Positions 45,204-52,984 of a DNA stretch of 64,000 nt are shown here, piece after piece. How positions within the stretch are numbered: position 1 is the first letter of the stretch; each line of letters opens with the position of its first letter. The DNA comes from Brevundimonas sp. M20 (lineage in GTDB: Bacteria > Pseudomonadota > Alphaproteobacteria > Caulobacterales > Caulobacteraceae), in the NCBI RefSeq assembly GCF_006547065.1, contig NZ_CP041243.1, positions 2,185,001-2,249,000 on the forward strand. Direction: 5' to 3'. The notes under the pieces were generated by a model. It had not been told where the DNA came from, made no database searches, and saw only the letters and a list, made by a program, of their open reading frames with translations. Position numbers and translations under genes: made by a program.

Positions 45204-45638
45204 CTATTTGCGAAATTTTCGAATGATATCCGCCAGATCGACTTCGGAGACACAGGCCGCGGCCTGCTCCGTCGACATCCACACGCGTTCCCGCTGTCCC
45301 TGTTCCTGCCAGGTGTCGTGAACCGTCGTGACCTCCAGCGCATAGACCGAGACCACGCACCAGCGTGGCGCCCGGCGCTTCAGCATTTTCAGGTAGCGGA
45401 AGGTGCCCAGCGGCTCATGGCCCAGCGTGCCCTCAACCCCGGCCTCCTCCAGAGCCTCGACGGCGGCGGCTTCGGCGTCGGTCAGGCCCGGCATGCGGCC
45501 GCCCTTGGGCGTGACCCAGCGCCGGGTCTCGCGCGATGTGACCAGCAGAATCTCGATCCCGTCAGCCCCTCGCCGCCACGGCAGGGCCGCCACCTGACGA
45601 CGCTCGGCGCGTTCAGTGCGGATCACATCGCTGGCCAT
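45204..45638 (-). CDS. NUDIX hydrolase
   Basis: The 144-residue protein has the NUDIX box GGRMPGLTDAEAAAVEALEE followed by AGV, in which the usual RE is VE; this change is common in diphosphoinositol-polyphosphate-like hydrolases. It opens with RRQVAALPWRRG. Start is the ATG at 45638; a GTG at 45665 is possible. Substrate could be diadenosine polyphosphates or related compounds. It stands between two DUF2059 genes on the same strand. Confidence 0.87.
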   Translation of the reverse strand: MASDVIRTERAERRQVAALPWRRGADGIEILLVTSRETRRWVTPKGGRMPGLTDAEAAAVEALEEAGVEGTLGHEPLGTFRYLKMLKRRAPRWCVVSVYALEVTTVHDTWQEQGQRERVWMSTEQAAACVSEVDLADIIRKFRK

Positions 45639-45753
45639 CAGGTTGGAAACCCGCCGAACAAACACCTATCCCGGCTCGTCGGCCAAGAAGCCCCCTAGTC
45701 CCCCGGAGGGCTCATCACGTCAATCCGTCAGCCTGCGGATAATTTGTCATACG

Positions 45754-46257
45754 TCAGCGGCGGGATTTGGCCGCCGCATCGCCCATGGCCTCGCAGTCGA
45801 ACCGAAGACAGAATTTCTCGCCCATCGCGGTCGCGCTGGTCAGGAGATGAGGCATCATCGCCTGCTGCAGGGCCATCCCCGCTTCCAGGTTCTTGCGAGC
45901 GATCGAGCGTCCCATGGGCGTCTCGTAGAAGGCCACCACCGCCTCCAGTTCAGCCGCTGTGAAGGTGTCCGCCACCTCGGCCCGGACCTCGGTGATGGCC
46001 ATGGTCAGGGCCTCATCGAAGATTACGGTGAACTGGTCCGCCAGCCAGGTCCGCTGATCATCCGGCAGATCCATTTCGCCGTAGCCTGCCTCGATATACT
46101 CGCGCAGCAACTTGGTGGAGTCCGCGCCCTGCGTCAGATGCAGGTAACGCCCCGCCAGATCCAGCTGATGTTGGCGCGCGGCGTCAGGCGCATCCTGCGC
46201 CAGCACCGGTCCCGCGCACAGCGACAGAACCGTGATCAGAAGAGCCAGAAACCGCAT
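45754..46257 (-). CDS. DUF2059 domain secreted protein, copy 2
   Basis: The 167-residue product begins with a signal peptide (MRFLALLITVLSLCAGPVLA) and has the same domain as its neighbour (DLAGRYLHLTQGADSTKLLR and ELEAVVAFYETPMGRSIARKN) and two cysteines in FCLRFDCEA. It is the shortest of the three copies. A ribosome site GGGGGA precedes the ATG at 46257. Confidence 0.82.
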   Translation of the reverse strand: MRFLALLITVLSLCAGPVLAQDAPDAARQHQLDLAGRYLHLTQGADSTKLLREYIEAGYGEMDLPDDQRTWLADQFTVIFDEALTMAITEVRAEVADTFTAAELEAVVAFYETPMGRSIARKNLEAGMALQQAMMPHLLTSATAMGEKFCLRFDCEAMGDAAAKSRR

Positions 46258-46356
46258 GACGTATCCCCCGGAAAATCGACCAATGTTCACCCGGAGGTTC
46301 GGTGACCGCAAATGGAATCGTTCTTCACAGGGCGTTTTCGGCCATTTGTGGCCATT

Positions 46357-46773
46357 TCACAGGGTCCGCGCGTCGTAGGCCCTGCGCGCTGCGTCCACAT
46401 CCGACATGCGGGTCTCCGCCCAATCGATCATCGGCGAAAGAGCCGTGACCAGTGTACGCCCCAATGGCGTGATCTCATAAGTCACGCTGACCGGAACGGT
46501 CGGCTCGACATGGCGGGTCGCCAGCCCGTCCCGCTCCATCTGGCGCAAGGTCTGGCTGAGCATCTTCTGCGACACCCCGCCGATCCTTCGCTTCAGCGCA
46601 TTGAACCGCATCGGCTCCTCGTCGAGCGTCGTCAGCAACAGGGTCGTCCACTTGTCCGCGATCCGGTCCAGCAACTGCCGGGTCGGACATTCAGCGGCAT
46701 GGACATCGCCCCGCTCAAACGCCGGGGCGGTTTCGCCTGGGTGACCAGATGAGATTTCGGTGCCTTCTTGCAT
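46357..46773 (-). CDS. HxlR family transcriptional regulator
   Basis: The 138-residue winged-helix protein starts at 46773 and has the HxlR pattern: CPTRQLLDRIADKWTTLLL, RFNALKRRIGGVSQKMLSQT and GLATRHVEPTVPVSVTYEI. HxlR proteins sense aldehydes or quinones via an N-terminal cysteine; here Cys48 or so sits at the expected place. It diverges from an NAD(P)-dependent oxidoreductase with an operator between. Confidence 0.92.
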   Translation of the reverse strand: MQEGTEISSGHPGETAPAFERGDVHAAECPTRQLLDRIADKWTTLLLTTLDEEPMRFNALKRRIGGVSQKMLSQTLRQMERDGLATRHVEPTVPVSVTYEITPLGRTLVTALSPMIDWAETRMSDVDAARRAYDARTL

Positions 46774-46795
46774 AGCTGATCTCCATATCGCACCT

Positions 46796-46812
46796 GGTCT
46801 CCATTGGAAACC
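46796..46812. promoter_or_regulatory. Operator between HxlR regulator and oxidoreductase
   Basis: GGTCTCCATTGGAAACC is an inverted repeat with one mismatched pair; it lies in the 56-base gap, 17 bases before the oxidoreductase start. A related half-site (GATCTCCAT) precedes it at 46778. HxlR/YodB-type sites are of this kind. Binding is inferred. Confidence 0.6.
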
Positions 46813-46829
46813 ACCAAGGAACCTCCGCA

Positions 46830-47438
46830 ATGAAGATCGTCGTCCTGGGCGCCAGCGGCCGCGCCGGCTCGGAAATCACTAGGGAAGCCGCCGCGCGCGG
46901 CCACACCGTCACCGCCATCGCCCGCAAGCCCGAGGCCATCCCGACTGCCGACGGCGTCACCGCTGTCGCCGGGGATGCGTCGGACGCCGCTGCCCTCGCG
47001 CCCCTGCTCAAGGGCGCGGACGCCGTCATCAGCGCCCTGCATTTCGACGTCCCGGCCGAGACCCTGCTCGCTGCGCTGCGTGAGGCAGGCGTGCCCCGCC
47101 TGCTGGTCACCGGCGGCGCCGCCAGCCTTGAAGTCGCCCCCGGCGTCCGCGTCATCGATACGCCGGAGTTCCCCGAAGAATGGAAGGTCTTCGCCCAGGG
47201 CGGCATCACCTTCCTGGATCATCTGCGGGGCGTCAGCGACGTGGACTGGACCTTCTTCTCCCCGGCCGCCCTCATCGAGGAGACCCCGCGCCTGGGCCAC
47301 TACCGCACCGACACCGACACCCTCGTGGTCGATGAGAAGGGCGAAAGCCGCATCAGCTTCGCCGACTACGCCATCGCCATGATCGACGAGCTGGAGCAGC
47401 CGAAGCACAGCCGCGCCCGTTTCACCGCCGCCTACTGA
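46830..47438 (+). CDS. NAD(P)-binding oxidoreductase (atypical SDR)
   Basis: The 202-residue protein has the dinucleotide loop GASGRAGSE at residues 7-15, then the split short-chain fold seen in YwnB-like proteins (DAVISALHFD and LLVTGGAASLEV). It lacks the YxxxK pair of classical SDRs. Probably reduces a quinone or flavin-like compound. Its divergence from an HxlR regulator suggests electrophile-stress induction. A terminator hairpin follows. Confidence 0.9.
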   Translation: MKIVVLGASGRAGSEITREAAARGHTVTAIARKPEAIPTADGVTAVAGDASDAAALAPLLKGADAVISALHFDVPAETLLAALREAGVPRLLVTGGAASLEVAPGVRVIDTPEFPEEWKVFAQGGITFLDHLRGVSDVDWTFFSPAALIEETPRLGHYRTDTDTLVVDEKGESRISFADYAIAMIDELEQPKHSRARFTAAY

Positions 47439-47492
47439 GATTCCGGCAGGGCGAGTTTATCGCCCCCTTCCGACGGAAGGCTCAAACAACGC

Positions 47493-47524
47493 AAAGCCCC
47501 GGAAGAGCGATCTTCCGGGGCTTT
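47493..47524 (+). terminator. Bidirectional hairpin terminator
   Basis: AAAGCCCCGGAAGA (47493-47506) and TCTTCCGGGGCTTT (47511-47524) pair around a GCGA loop. T and A tracts on both sides suit termination of both the oxidoreductase (plus) and the DUF2059 gene (minus). Confidence 0.85.
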
Positions 47525-47549
47525 CACGCGTTTGCGCGACAGAAGGGTC

Positions 47550-48113
47550 TCAGCCGCCCGCCGGGTAACCCTGCATCATCGCGGCCTTCACCGCGCGTCT
47601 CTGATCCGCGCTGCACTCCAGCCGGTCGCACAATCGGTCGGCCATCTCGCCCATGACGCCGGGGATGACCGCTTGCGCCACCTCAGCCATGCGCGGCGCC
47701 GCGGCGGCGCTCTTGCGGACCAGCGACTGACCGACGTCGCTTTCGTAGAAGGCCACCAGCGCCCGCAGCTCCTCAACCGTGAAGATGTCGGCATAGATCG
47801 GCGCCATGGCGTCGAACATGCGAGGCATCATGACCTCGATCATTTCGCCGGTGACCTCCCGGATGATCTGATTTTGCTCGGCCGGAATGTTCGGATTCTC
47901 CGGCATCATGGTGGTCATCATCTGGCGCATCGAGGCCGCCAGCTGGTCTCCCTGGATCAGCACGATGAACCTGTTCGCCAGCGCCAGACGCTCGGCCGCC
48001 TCTCCCTGCGTCGCCGTCTGGGGCGCAGGTTGGGCCGCGATCTGCGCGTGAACAGCCGCAGGCGCGGCCATGAGCGTCAGGGCCAGCATCAGGCCCGCGA
48101 ACAATCTGAACAT
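47550..48113 (-). CDS. DUF2059 domain secreted protein, copy 3
   Basis: The 187-residue product has a signal peptide (MFRLFAGLMLALTLMAAPAA) and the DUF2059 features LALANRFIVLIQGDQLAASM and ELRALVAFYESDVGQSLVRKS. Two cysteines are present in LCDRLECS. It lies directly after rplA in position, with an rplA terminator between, so it has its own promoter. Confidence 0.82.
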   Translation of the reverse strand: MFRLFAGLMLALTLMAAPAAVHAQIAAQPAPQTATQGEAAERLALANRFIVLIQGDQLAASMRQMMTTMMPENPNIPAEQNQIIREVTGEMIEVMMPRMFDAMAPIYADIFTVEELRALVAFYESDVGQSLVRKSAAAAPRMAEVAQAVIPGVMGEMADRLCDRLECSADQRRAVKAAMMQGYPAGG

Positions 48114-48165
48114 ATCGTCCCCCGAAAAGAGCCGGACCATCACCGCAAGCGTCGGTCCGGACAAG

Positions 48166-48194
48166 CAAAAACGGCGGGGATCGCTCCCCGCCGT
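48166..48194 (-). terminator. Intrinsic terminator of the secE-nusG-rplK-rplA unit
   Basis: On the minus strand ACGGCGGGGA and TCCCCGCCGT enclose a GCGA loop and are followed by TTTTT. It is 28 bases after the rplA stop. Confidence 0.88.
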
Positions 48195-48222
48195 TCCTGT
48201 GTCTTTCGACTGTAGCGACCTA

Positions 48223-48912
48223 TCAGGCGCCCAGCGAAGCCGGATCCACCTTGAAGCCCGGGCCCATCGTCGACGACAGGCTGATCTTCTTGATGTAGGC
48301 GCCCTTGGCGCCCGACGGCTTGGCGCGGTTCAGCGCGTCCACGTAAGCCTTCACGTTGGCTTCCAGGGCGTCCTGGGTGAACGAGGCCTTGCCGATGCCG
48401 CCGTGAGCGATACCGGCCTTCTCGACGCGGAACTCAACCGCACCGCCCTTGGCGTCCTTGACGGCCTGGGCGACGTTCGGGGTCACGGTGCCGACCTTCG
48501 GGTTCGGCATCAGGCCGCGCGGGCCCAGCACCTTACCCAGACGGCCGACGAGGGCCATCATGTCCGGCGACGCGATCACGCGGTCGAAGTCCATCAGGCC
48601 GCCGTTGATCTGCTCGTACAGATCCTCGGCGCCGACGTATTCAGCGCCGGCGGCGCGGGCTTCATCCGCCTTGGCGTCCTTGGCGAAAACGGCGACGCGA
48701 ACGTCACGGCCGGTGCCCGACGGCAGGTTGACGACGCCACGGACCTGTTGGTCGGCGTGACGCGGGTCGACGCCCAGGTTGACGGCGATCTCGATCGACT
48801 CGTCGAACTTGGCCTTGGCGTTGTCCTTGACCAGCTTGATCGCCTCCGAGAACGAGATCAGTTCTTCGGTGACGCCGACGCGGGCTTTTTGAGCCTTGGT
48901 TTGCTTGGCCAT
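48223..48912 (-). CDS. rplA: 50S ribosomal protein L1
   Basis: L1 binds 23S rRNA at the E-site stalk and can repress its own operon. The 229 residues match the family. Diagnostic phrases are [20 protein letters not shown] and [16 protein letters not shown]. It follows rplK by four bases. rplJ and rplL do not follow; a terminator and a DUF2059 gene do, so the L10/L12/RNA polymerase genes are elsewhere in this genome. Confidence 0.97.
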   Translation of the reverse strand: MAKQTKAQKARVGVTEELISFSEAIKLVKDNAKAKFDESIEIAVNLGVDPRHADQQVRGVVNLPSGTGRDVRVAVFAKDAKADEARAAGAEYVGAEDLYEQINGGLMDFDRVIASPDMMALVGRLGKVLGPRGLMPNPKVGTVTPNVAQAVKDAKGGAVEFRVEKAGIAHGGIGKASFTQDALEANVKAYVDALNRAKPSGAKGAYIKKISLSSTMGPGFKVDPASLGA

Positions 48913-48916
48913 GTGC

Positions 48917-49348
48917 TTAGCCCTCCACGACTTCGAGGCCCATCGCGCGGGCCGAGCCTTCGATGATCTTCGCCGCGGCGTCGAGATCGTTGGCGTTAAG
49001 ATCCTTCATCTTCTTCTCGGCGATCTCGCGCAGTTGCGACTGCTTGATCTTGCCGGCGACTTCACGACCGACCAGCTTGGAACCCGACTTCAGGCCGGTG
49101 GCCTGCTTCAGGTACCAGGTCGCCGGCGGCGTCTTGGTGATGAAGGTGAACGACTTGTCCTGGTAGACGGTGATGACGGTCGGAAGCGGGGTGCCCTTGG
49201 CTTCCTTCTCGGTCCGCGCGTTGAACTCCTTGCAGAAGCCCATGATGTTCACGCCGCGTTGACCCAGAGCCGGGCCGATCGGGGGCGAAGGCGTGGCCGA
49301 ACCGGCCGGCACTTGCAGCTTGATATAGCCGAGAATCTTCTTGGCCAT
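48917..49348 (-). CDS. rplK: 50S ribosomal protein L11
   Basis: L11 binds the GTPase-associated centre of 23S rRNA. The 143 residues include [20 protein letters not shown] and [14 protein letters not shown], the conserved rRNA-binding parts. The ribosome site AGGAGA precedes the ATG at 49348. A short upstream leader ORF ends nine bases before it. Confidence 0.97.
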   Translation of the reverse strand: MAKKILGYIKLQVPAGSATPSPPIGPALGQRGVNIMGFCKEFNARTEKEAKGTPLPTVITVYQDKSFTFITKTPPATWYLKQATGLKSGSKLVGREVAGKIKQSQLREIAEKKMKDLNANDLDAAAKIIEGSARAMGLEVVEG

Positions 49349-49357
49349 TGGTCTCTC

Positions 49358-49408
49358 CTATTCGGTAGCCCGGAACTGAATCCGGACCGGTGAGCCGTGG
49401 TGCGGCAT
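49358..49408 (-). CDS. Possible 16-residue leader ORF before rplK
   Basis: An ATG at 49408 has an ideal ribosome site GGGAGG five bases upstream and reads MPHHGSPVRIQFRATE, then TAG, nine bases before the rplK start. It lies in the 208-base gap between nusG and rplK. The rplK ribosome site overlaps its 3' region. It could be a translated leader coupling ribosome traffic to L11/L1 synthesis, or chance. No known leader is recalled. Confidence 0.35.
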   Translation of the reverse strand: MPHHGSPVRIQFRATE

Positions 49409-49556
49409 GGCTGCCTCCCACGGATTTACGCGATTGCTCGCGCCGCCCTGTTCAGAGCGAGGCGCGCGTATAGCGGACGGGGGGCTGAATTGCAAACGGC
49501 GACCCCCGACCTTTCGGTGGGGGCCGCCGCCGCGAAATCCATGGTGAGACCGTGGC

Positions 49557-50126
49557 TTACGCCGCGACCTTCTCCACCTGATTGTACTCCAGATCCACCG
49601 GGGTCGGGCGGCCGAAGATCGACACGGCCACGCGCAGACGGGCGTGTTCCTCGTCGACGCTCTCGACCTGGCCGTCGAAGCTGGCGAACGGGCCGTCGAT
49701 GACCTTGACGGTCTCGCCGATGTCGAAGCGGATGGTGGGCTTCGGACGCTCGACGCCCTCTTCCACCTGACCGACGATCTGCTGGACCTCACGCTCCGAG
49801 ACCGGCAGCGGCTTGGTGCCGCCCGCGGCGCCCAGGAAGCCGGTGACCTTCGGGGTGTTCTTGACCAGGTGGTAGGCGTTGTCGGTCATCTCCATCTTCA
49901 CCAGGACATAGCCCGGGAAGAATTTGCGCTCCGAGTTCACCTTGCGGCCGCGGCGCACTTCCACGACCTCTTCGGTCGGGACCAGGATTTCCGAGAAATT
50001 ATCCTCGAGGCCCTGCTGCTTGGCCTGCTCGCGCAGTTGCTCGGCCACCTTCTTCTCGAAATTCGAGTAGGCGTTGACGATGTACCACTTGTGGCGCGGA
50101 TTGGCGGGCTTGGCGACGTCGGTCAT
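49557..50126 (-). CDS. nusG: Transcription termination/antitermination factor NusG
   Basis: NusG binds RNA polymerase and links it to Rho or the ribosome. The start is the ATG at 50126, giving 189 residues. The NGN domain begins HKWYIVNAYSNFEKKVAEQL and contains FFPGYVLVKMEM; the C-terminal KOW domain has VKVIDGPFASFDGQV. It is 14 bases after secE, as in most bacteria. Confidence 0.97.
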   Translation of the reverse strand: MTDVAKPANPRHKWYIVNAYSNFEKKVAEQLREQAKQQGLEDNFSEILVPTEEVVEVRRGRKVNSERKFFPGYVLVKMEMTDNAYHLVKNTPKVTGFLGAAGGTKPLPVSEREVQQIVGQVEEGVERPKPTIRFDIGETVKVIDGPFASFDGQVESVDEEHARLRVAVSIFGRPTPVDLEYNQVEKVAA

Positions 50127-50140
50127 TGGGTCAGTCTCTC

Positions 50141-50431
50141 TTACTGGCCGATCGCGAGGACGACCTGCGACAGGCGCGTCAGGCCGAAGTCCACAACGGC
50201 GAAGAAGACGGTGGCGATCGCCACCATGATGAAGACCATCACCGAGGTGATCCACGTCTCCTTGCGGCTCGGCCAGACGATCTTGCGGCCTTCGGCGCGG
50301 ACCTGGCTGATGAACTGCGGGATCGACGTGCGCTTCTTCGGGGCCGGGGCGTCAGCCGAGACGGCGCTGCCGGCGATGGCCGGTTGAGCGGTCTGGGGGC
50401 GGCGTCCCGAAGGAGTCTTGGCCTTGGCCAT
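50141..50431 (-). CDS. secE: Preprotein translocase subunit SecE
   Basis: SecE is the small essential clamp of the SecYEG channel. The ATG at 50431 gives 96 residues with a 40-residue alanine- and proline-rich N-terminus, the amphipathic segment RAEGRKIVWPSRKETWITSV and one membrane helix. It is the first protein gene of this unit, downstream of tRNA-Trp. Confidence 0.94.
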   Translation of the reverse strand: MAKAKTPSGRRPQTAQPAIAGSAVSADAPAPKKRTSIPQFISQVRAEGRKIVWPSRKETWITSVMVFIMVAIATVFFAVVDFGLTRLSQVVLAIGQ

Positions 50432-50455
50432 GCGGCGTCTCTTCAAACAATCAAG

Positions 50456-50497
50456 CCTGTCGGAACCAGATGGGAACTCCCATCCGGTTCCGACAGG
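50456..50497 (-). other. Long hairpin between tRNA-Trp and secE
   Basis: CCTGTCGGAACCAGATGGGA pairs with TCCCATCCGGTTCCGACAGG around a short loop, giving an approximately 20-base stem with one mismatch region. It lies between the tRNA 3' end and the secE start. No strong T-run follows on the minus strand, so it is more likely a processing or attenuation structure than a full terminator. Confidence 0.6.
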
Positions 50498-50504
50498 GGG
50501 AAAA

Positions 50505-50580
50505 TGGCAGGAGTTGGGGGACTCGAACCCACGACCCCCGGTTTTGGAGACCGGTGCTCTACCAGCTGAGCTAAACTCCT
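50505..50580 (-). tRNA. tRNA-Trp (anticodon CCA)
   Basis: Read on the minus strand the cloverleaf begins AGGAGTT and ends AACTCCT, discriminator G, with the CCA end encoded. The D arm is GCTCAGCTGGTAGAGC, the anticodon loop CTCCAAA contains CCA, and the T arm has GGTTCGAGTCC. Length 76. It precedes secE, as in many proteobacteria. Confidence 0.96.
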
Positions 50581-50715
50581 GGAGCAGAAAGTCAAAGACG
50601 TCGGGGTGTCCCGACCGCGTTCGCTTTCGCCAGAGGCGGGGCTATGCCCCACCCCGCCGCCGTTTTCAAGCGCAGTTACCGCTGAATAGGCATATCGACG
50701 CAAGAAGACTGCGGA

Positions 50716-52050
50716 TCAGTCCTCCTGATGGGCCGCGACGGCTTCCGCCTCATCAGACTTGCCGACCACTTCACGGAACAGAAGCTTGTCGATCCGGCGG
50801 TCGTCCATGTCGATGACCTCGACCTCGAAACGCCCCAGTTGCAGCACTTCGCCCTCGTCGGGGACGCGCGACAGCTGATGCAGCACCAGACCGGCGACAG
50901 TGTGGAAACCTTCGGCCTCGCCGAAATCCTCGCCCAGTTCGTCGGAAAGCTCCTCAAGGTCGGTCTGGCCGTCCACCATCCAGGTGCCGTCCTCGCGCTG
51001 ACGGATATAGGCCTCGGCCTCGTCGTGACCCTCGTCGAAATCGCCCGCGATCATTTCCAGCAGGTCGGTGGCGGTCACCACGCCCTCGAACGCACCGAAT
51101 TCGTCCACAAGGAAGGCCATGTGAACCTTGGAAGACTTCAGAATCTCCAGCGCCTTCAGCACGGACGTCGACTGCGGGATGAAGGCCGGGGTCTGGACCA
51201 GCGATTCGACATCGAACTTGCCGTGGGTCAGCAGGCTGTCCAGCAGGTCCTTCTTGTGCACCACGCCCAGCGGGTTATCGACGTCGTTCTCACGCGCGAC
51301 CACGATCCGCGAATAGGGACAGGTGCGGATTTCCTCGCGCAGCTGCTTTTCGGTGTCATCCAGCGCGATCCAGAAAACCTCGTGACGCGGGGTCATGGCC
51401 ACCCGGATGGGGCGGTCGCCGAGCGTCAGGATCTCCTCGATCATCTCCTGCTCTTCCGGCTCGATCAGACCAGCCGAGGTGCCCTCGGCGATCATGGTCT
51501 CCACCTCTTCCTGGGTAACGTCCGAACCGTCGCGATCCTTGACGCCCAGCACTTTCAGGATGCCCGAGGTCGAGGCCGTCAGCAGCAGGACGAACGGCTT
51601 GAGCACCAGGGCCAGGGTCGAAATCGGCCCGGCCATCTTGGCGGCCACGGCCTCCGGGAAGATCAACGCGATCCGCTTGGGCACCAGTTCGCCGACGATC
51701 AGCGACACATAGGTGATGAACACAACGACGATGGCCGTCGCGATGGCCTCCGACCACGGCGCGACGGCCGGGATCGTCGTTTCGAGAATGTGGTTCAGCT
51801 CGCCCGCGATGGCGGCCTGACCGTAGGCGCCCGCCAGAATGCCGATGGCCGTGATGCCGACCTGCACAGCCGACAGAAAGTGGGTCGGGTTTTCGGCCAG
51901 CTTCAGTGCGGCGCGCGCGCCCCGGTCTCCCCGCTCCGCGCGGCTCTGGAGTTTTGACTTCCGCGACGAGACGACCGCGAGTTCGGTCATGGCGAAAACG
52001 CCGTTGAGCACCACAAGGAGCAGAACGACGGCGATTGCGATGGCTAACAT
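50716..52050 (-). CDS. Hemolysin/CorC-type membrane protein (CNNM, CBS pair, CorC_HlyC)
   Basis: The 444-residue protein starts at the ATG at 52050. Domain order is a CNNM membrane domain of three or four helices (about 1-200), two CBS domains (about 210-335; RVAMTPRHEV and VHMAFLVDEFGAFEGVVTA), and a C-terminal CorC_HlyC domain (EVLQLGRFEVEVIDMDDRRI). Family members act in magnesium/cobalt export or resistance. No hemolytic role should be assumed. It separates tRNA-Trp from tuf here. Confidence 0.92.
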   Translation of the reverse strand: MLAIAIAVVLLLVVLNGVFAMTELAVVSSRKSKLQSRAERGDRGARAALKLAENPTHFLSAVQVGITAIGILAGAYGQAAIAGELNHILETTIPAVAPWSEAIATAIVVVFITYVSLIVGELVPKRIALIFPEAVAAKMAGPISTLALVLKPFVLLLTASTSGILKVLGVKDRDGSDVTQEEVETMIAEGTSAGLIEPEEQEMIEEILTLGDRPIRVAMTPRHEVFWIALDDTEKQLREEIRTCPYSRIVVARENDVDNPLGVVHKKDLLDSLLTHGKFDVESLVQTPAFIPQSTSVLKALEILKSSKVHMAFLVDEFGAFEGVVTATDLLEMIAGDFDEGHDEAEAYIRQREDGTWMVDGQTDLEELSDELGEDFGEAEGFHTVAGLVLHQLSRVPDEGEVLQLGRFEVEVIDMDDRRIDKLLFREVVGKSDEAEAVAAHQED

Positions 52051-52144
52051 CTAGGGGGAGGAGGACCAGCGCGGCGCAACAAACGGCGTCCGCAGGGGTG
52101 ATGATAAGGGCGTTTCGCCCTGACCGCCACGGTTTTGCTGAAAT

Positions 52145-52264
52145 TCAGTCCGCCTGCGCGCTTATGGCCACGCCCGATGGGGCCTGATCCGGGCGTGCGG
52201 CGGCGCAGGCCGCCATCCCGATCAGGACGCCGATGAACAGACCGATGTGCAGTGCGCGACGCAT
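52145..52264 (-). CDS. Very small putative lipoprotein
   Basis: A 39-residue ORF starts MRRALHIGLFIGVLIGMAAC, a lipoprotein-like signal with Cys20, followed by a 19-residue tail. It is too short for confident assignment but the signal is well formed. It lies between the CorC gene and the divergent YdcF gene. Confidence 0.4.
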   Translation of the reverse strand: MRRALHIGLFIGVLIGMAACAAARPDQAPSGVAISAQAD

Positions 52265-52408
52265 GAGGGTTACCGAAACCTTAACAATCTCTCGCGCACA
52301 AGAGGCCAGGATTCGACCACGGACAAGGCGGCGCCTGCCGCCGGTTGCGGCGTTCACAGCGCCACATCCCCCCACAGGCGAACGGCGACCGGATAGAAAG
52401 AGAAGGCC

Positions 52409-52978
52409 ATGCGAAGCCTGATGCGCTGGATCATTGGAACGGCCGTCGCCGGCGCGGCCGCCCTGACGCTCTGCGCCGGTCTGATCGTTGCGGACGGCCT
52501 GACCGACGAGGTTCGTCCGAGCGACGTCGCCGTGGTTCTGGGGTCGAAGGTCAATCCGGACGGAACGCCCTCCCCTCGCCTCGCCGCCCGTCTGGGTCGG
52601 GCGCTGGAGCTTTACCGGGCGGGCGTCACGCCCCGGATTCTGGTCAGTGGCGGCACGGGGATCGAGGGCGTGCCGGAGGGCACGGCGATGAAGCGCTGGC
52701 TGGTCTCACAGGGCGTGCCGGACGCCGCGGTCATCGTCGATGACCAGGGCGTCGACACCCGCGCCACCGCCCGCAACGCGACCGCCCTGATGCGCGCCCA
52801 TGACCTGCGCAGCGCCATCGTGGTCAGCCAGTATTTCCACATCCCGCGCACCAGGCTGGCGTTCGCGCAGGAAGGCCTGCCCGGCGTCGGGTCGGCCCAC
52901 CCTGACTATTTCGAGCCGCGCGACCTCTACGCCATCGCTCGCGAGGTCCCGGGCTATGCGAGCTATCTGTTGCGGTAG
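52409..52978 (+). CDS. YdcF/SanA family (DUF218) protein
   Basis: The 189-residue protein has one N-terminal membrane helix (about 8-28) and a DUF218 domain: DVAVVLGSKVNPDGTPSPRL, ILVSGGTGIEG and SAIVVSQYFHIPRTRLAF. Such proteins take part in envelope integrity and may bind nucleotide-like ligands. It converges with the next gene six bases away. Confidence 0.88.
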   Translation: MRSLMRWIIGTAVAGAAALTLCAGLIVADGLTDEVRPSDVAVVLGSKVNPDGTPSPRLAARLGRALELYRAGVTPRILVSGGTGIEGVPEGTAMKRWLVSQGVPDAAVIVDDQGVDTRATARNATALMRAHDLRSAIVVSQYFHIPRTRLAFAQEGLPGVGSAHPDYFEPRDLYAIAREVPGYASYLLR

Positions 52979-52984
52979 TCGCCG

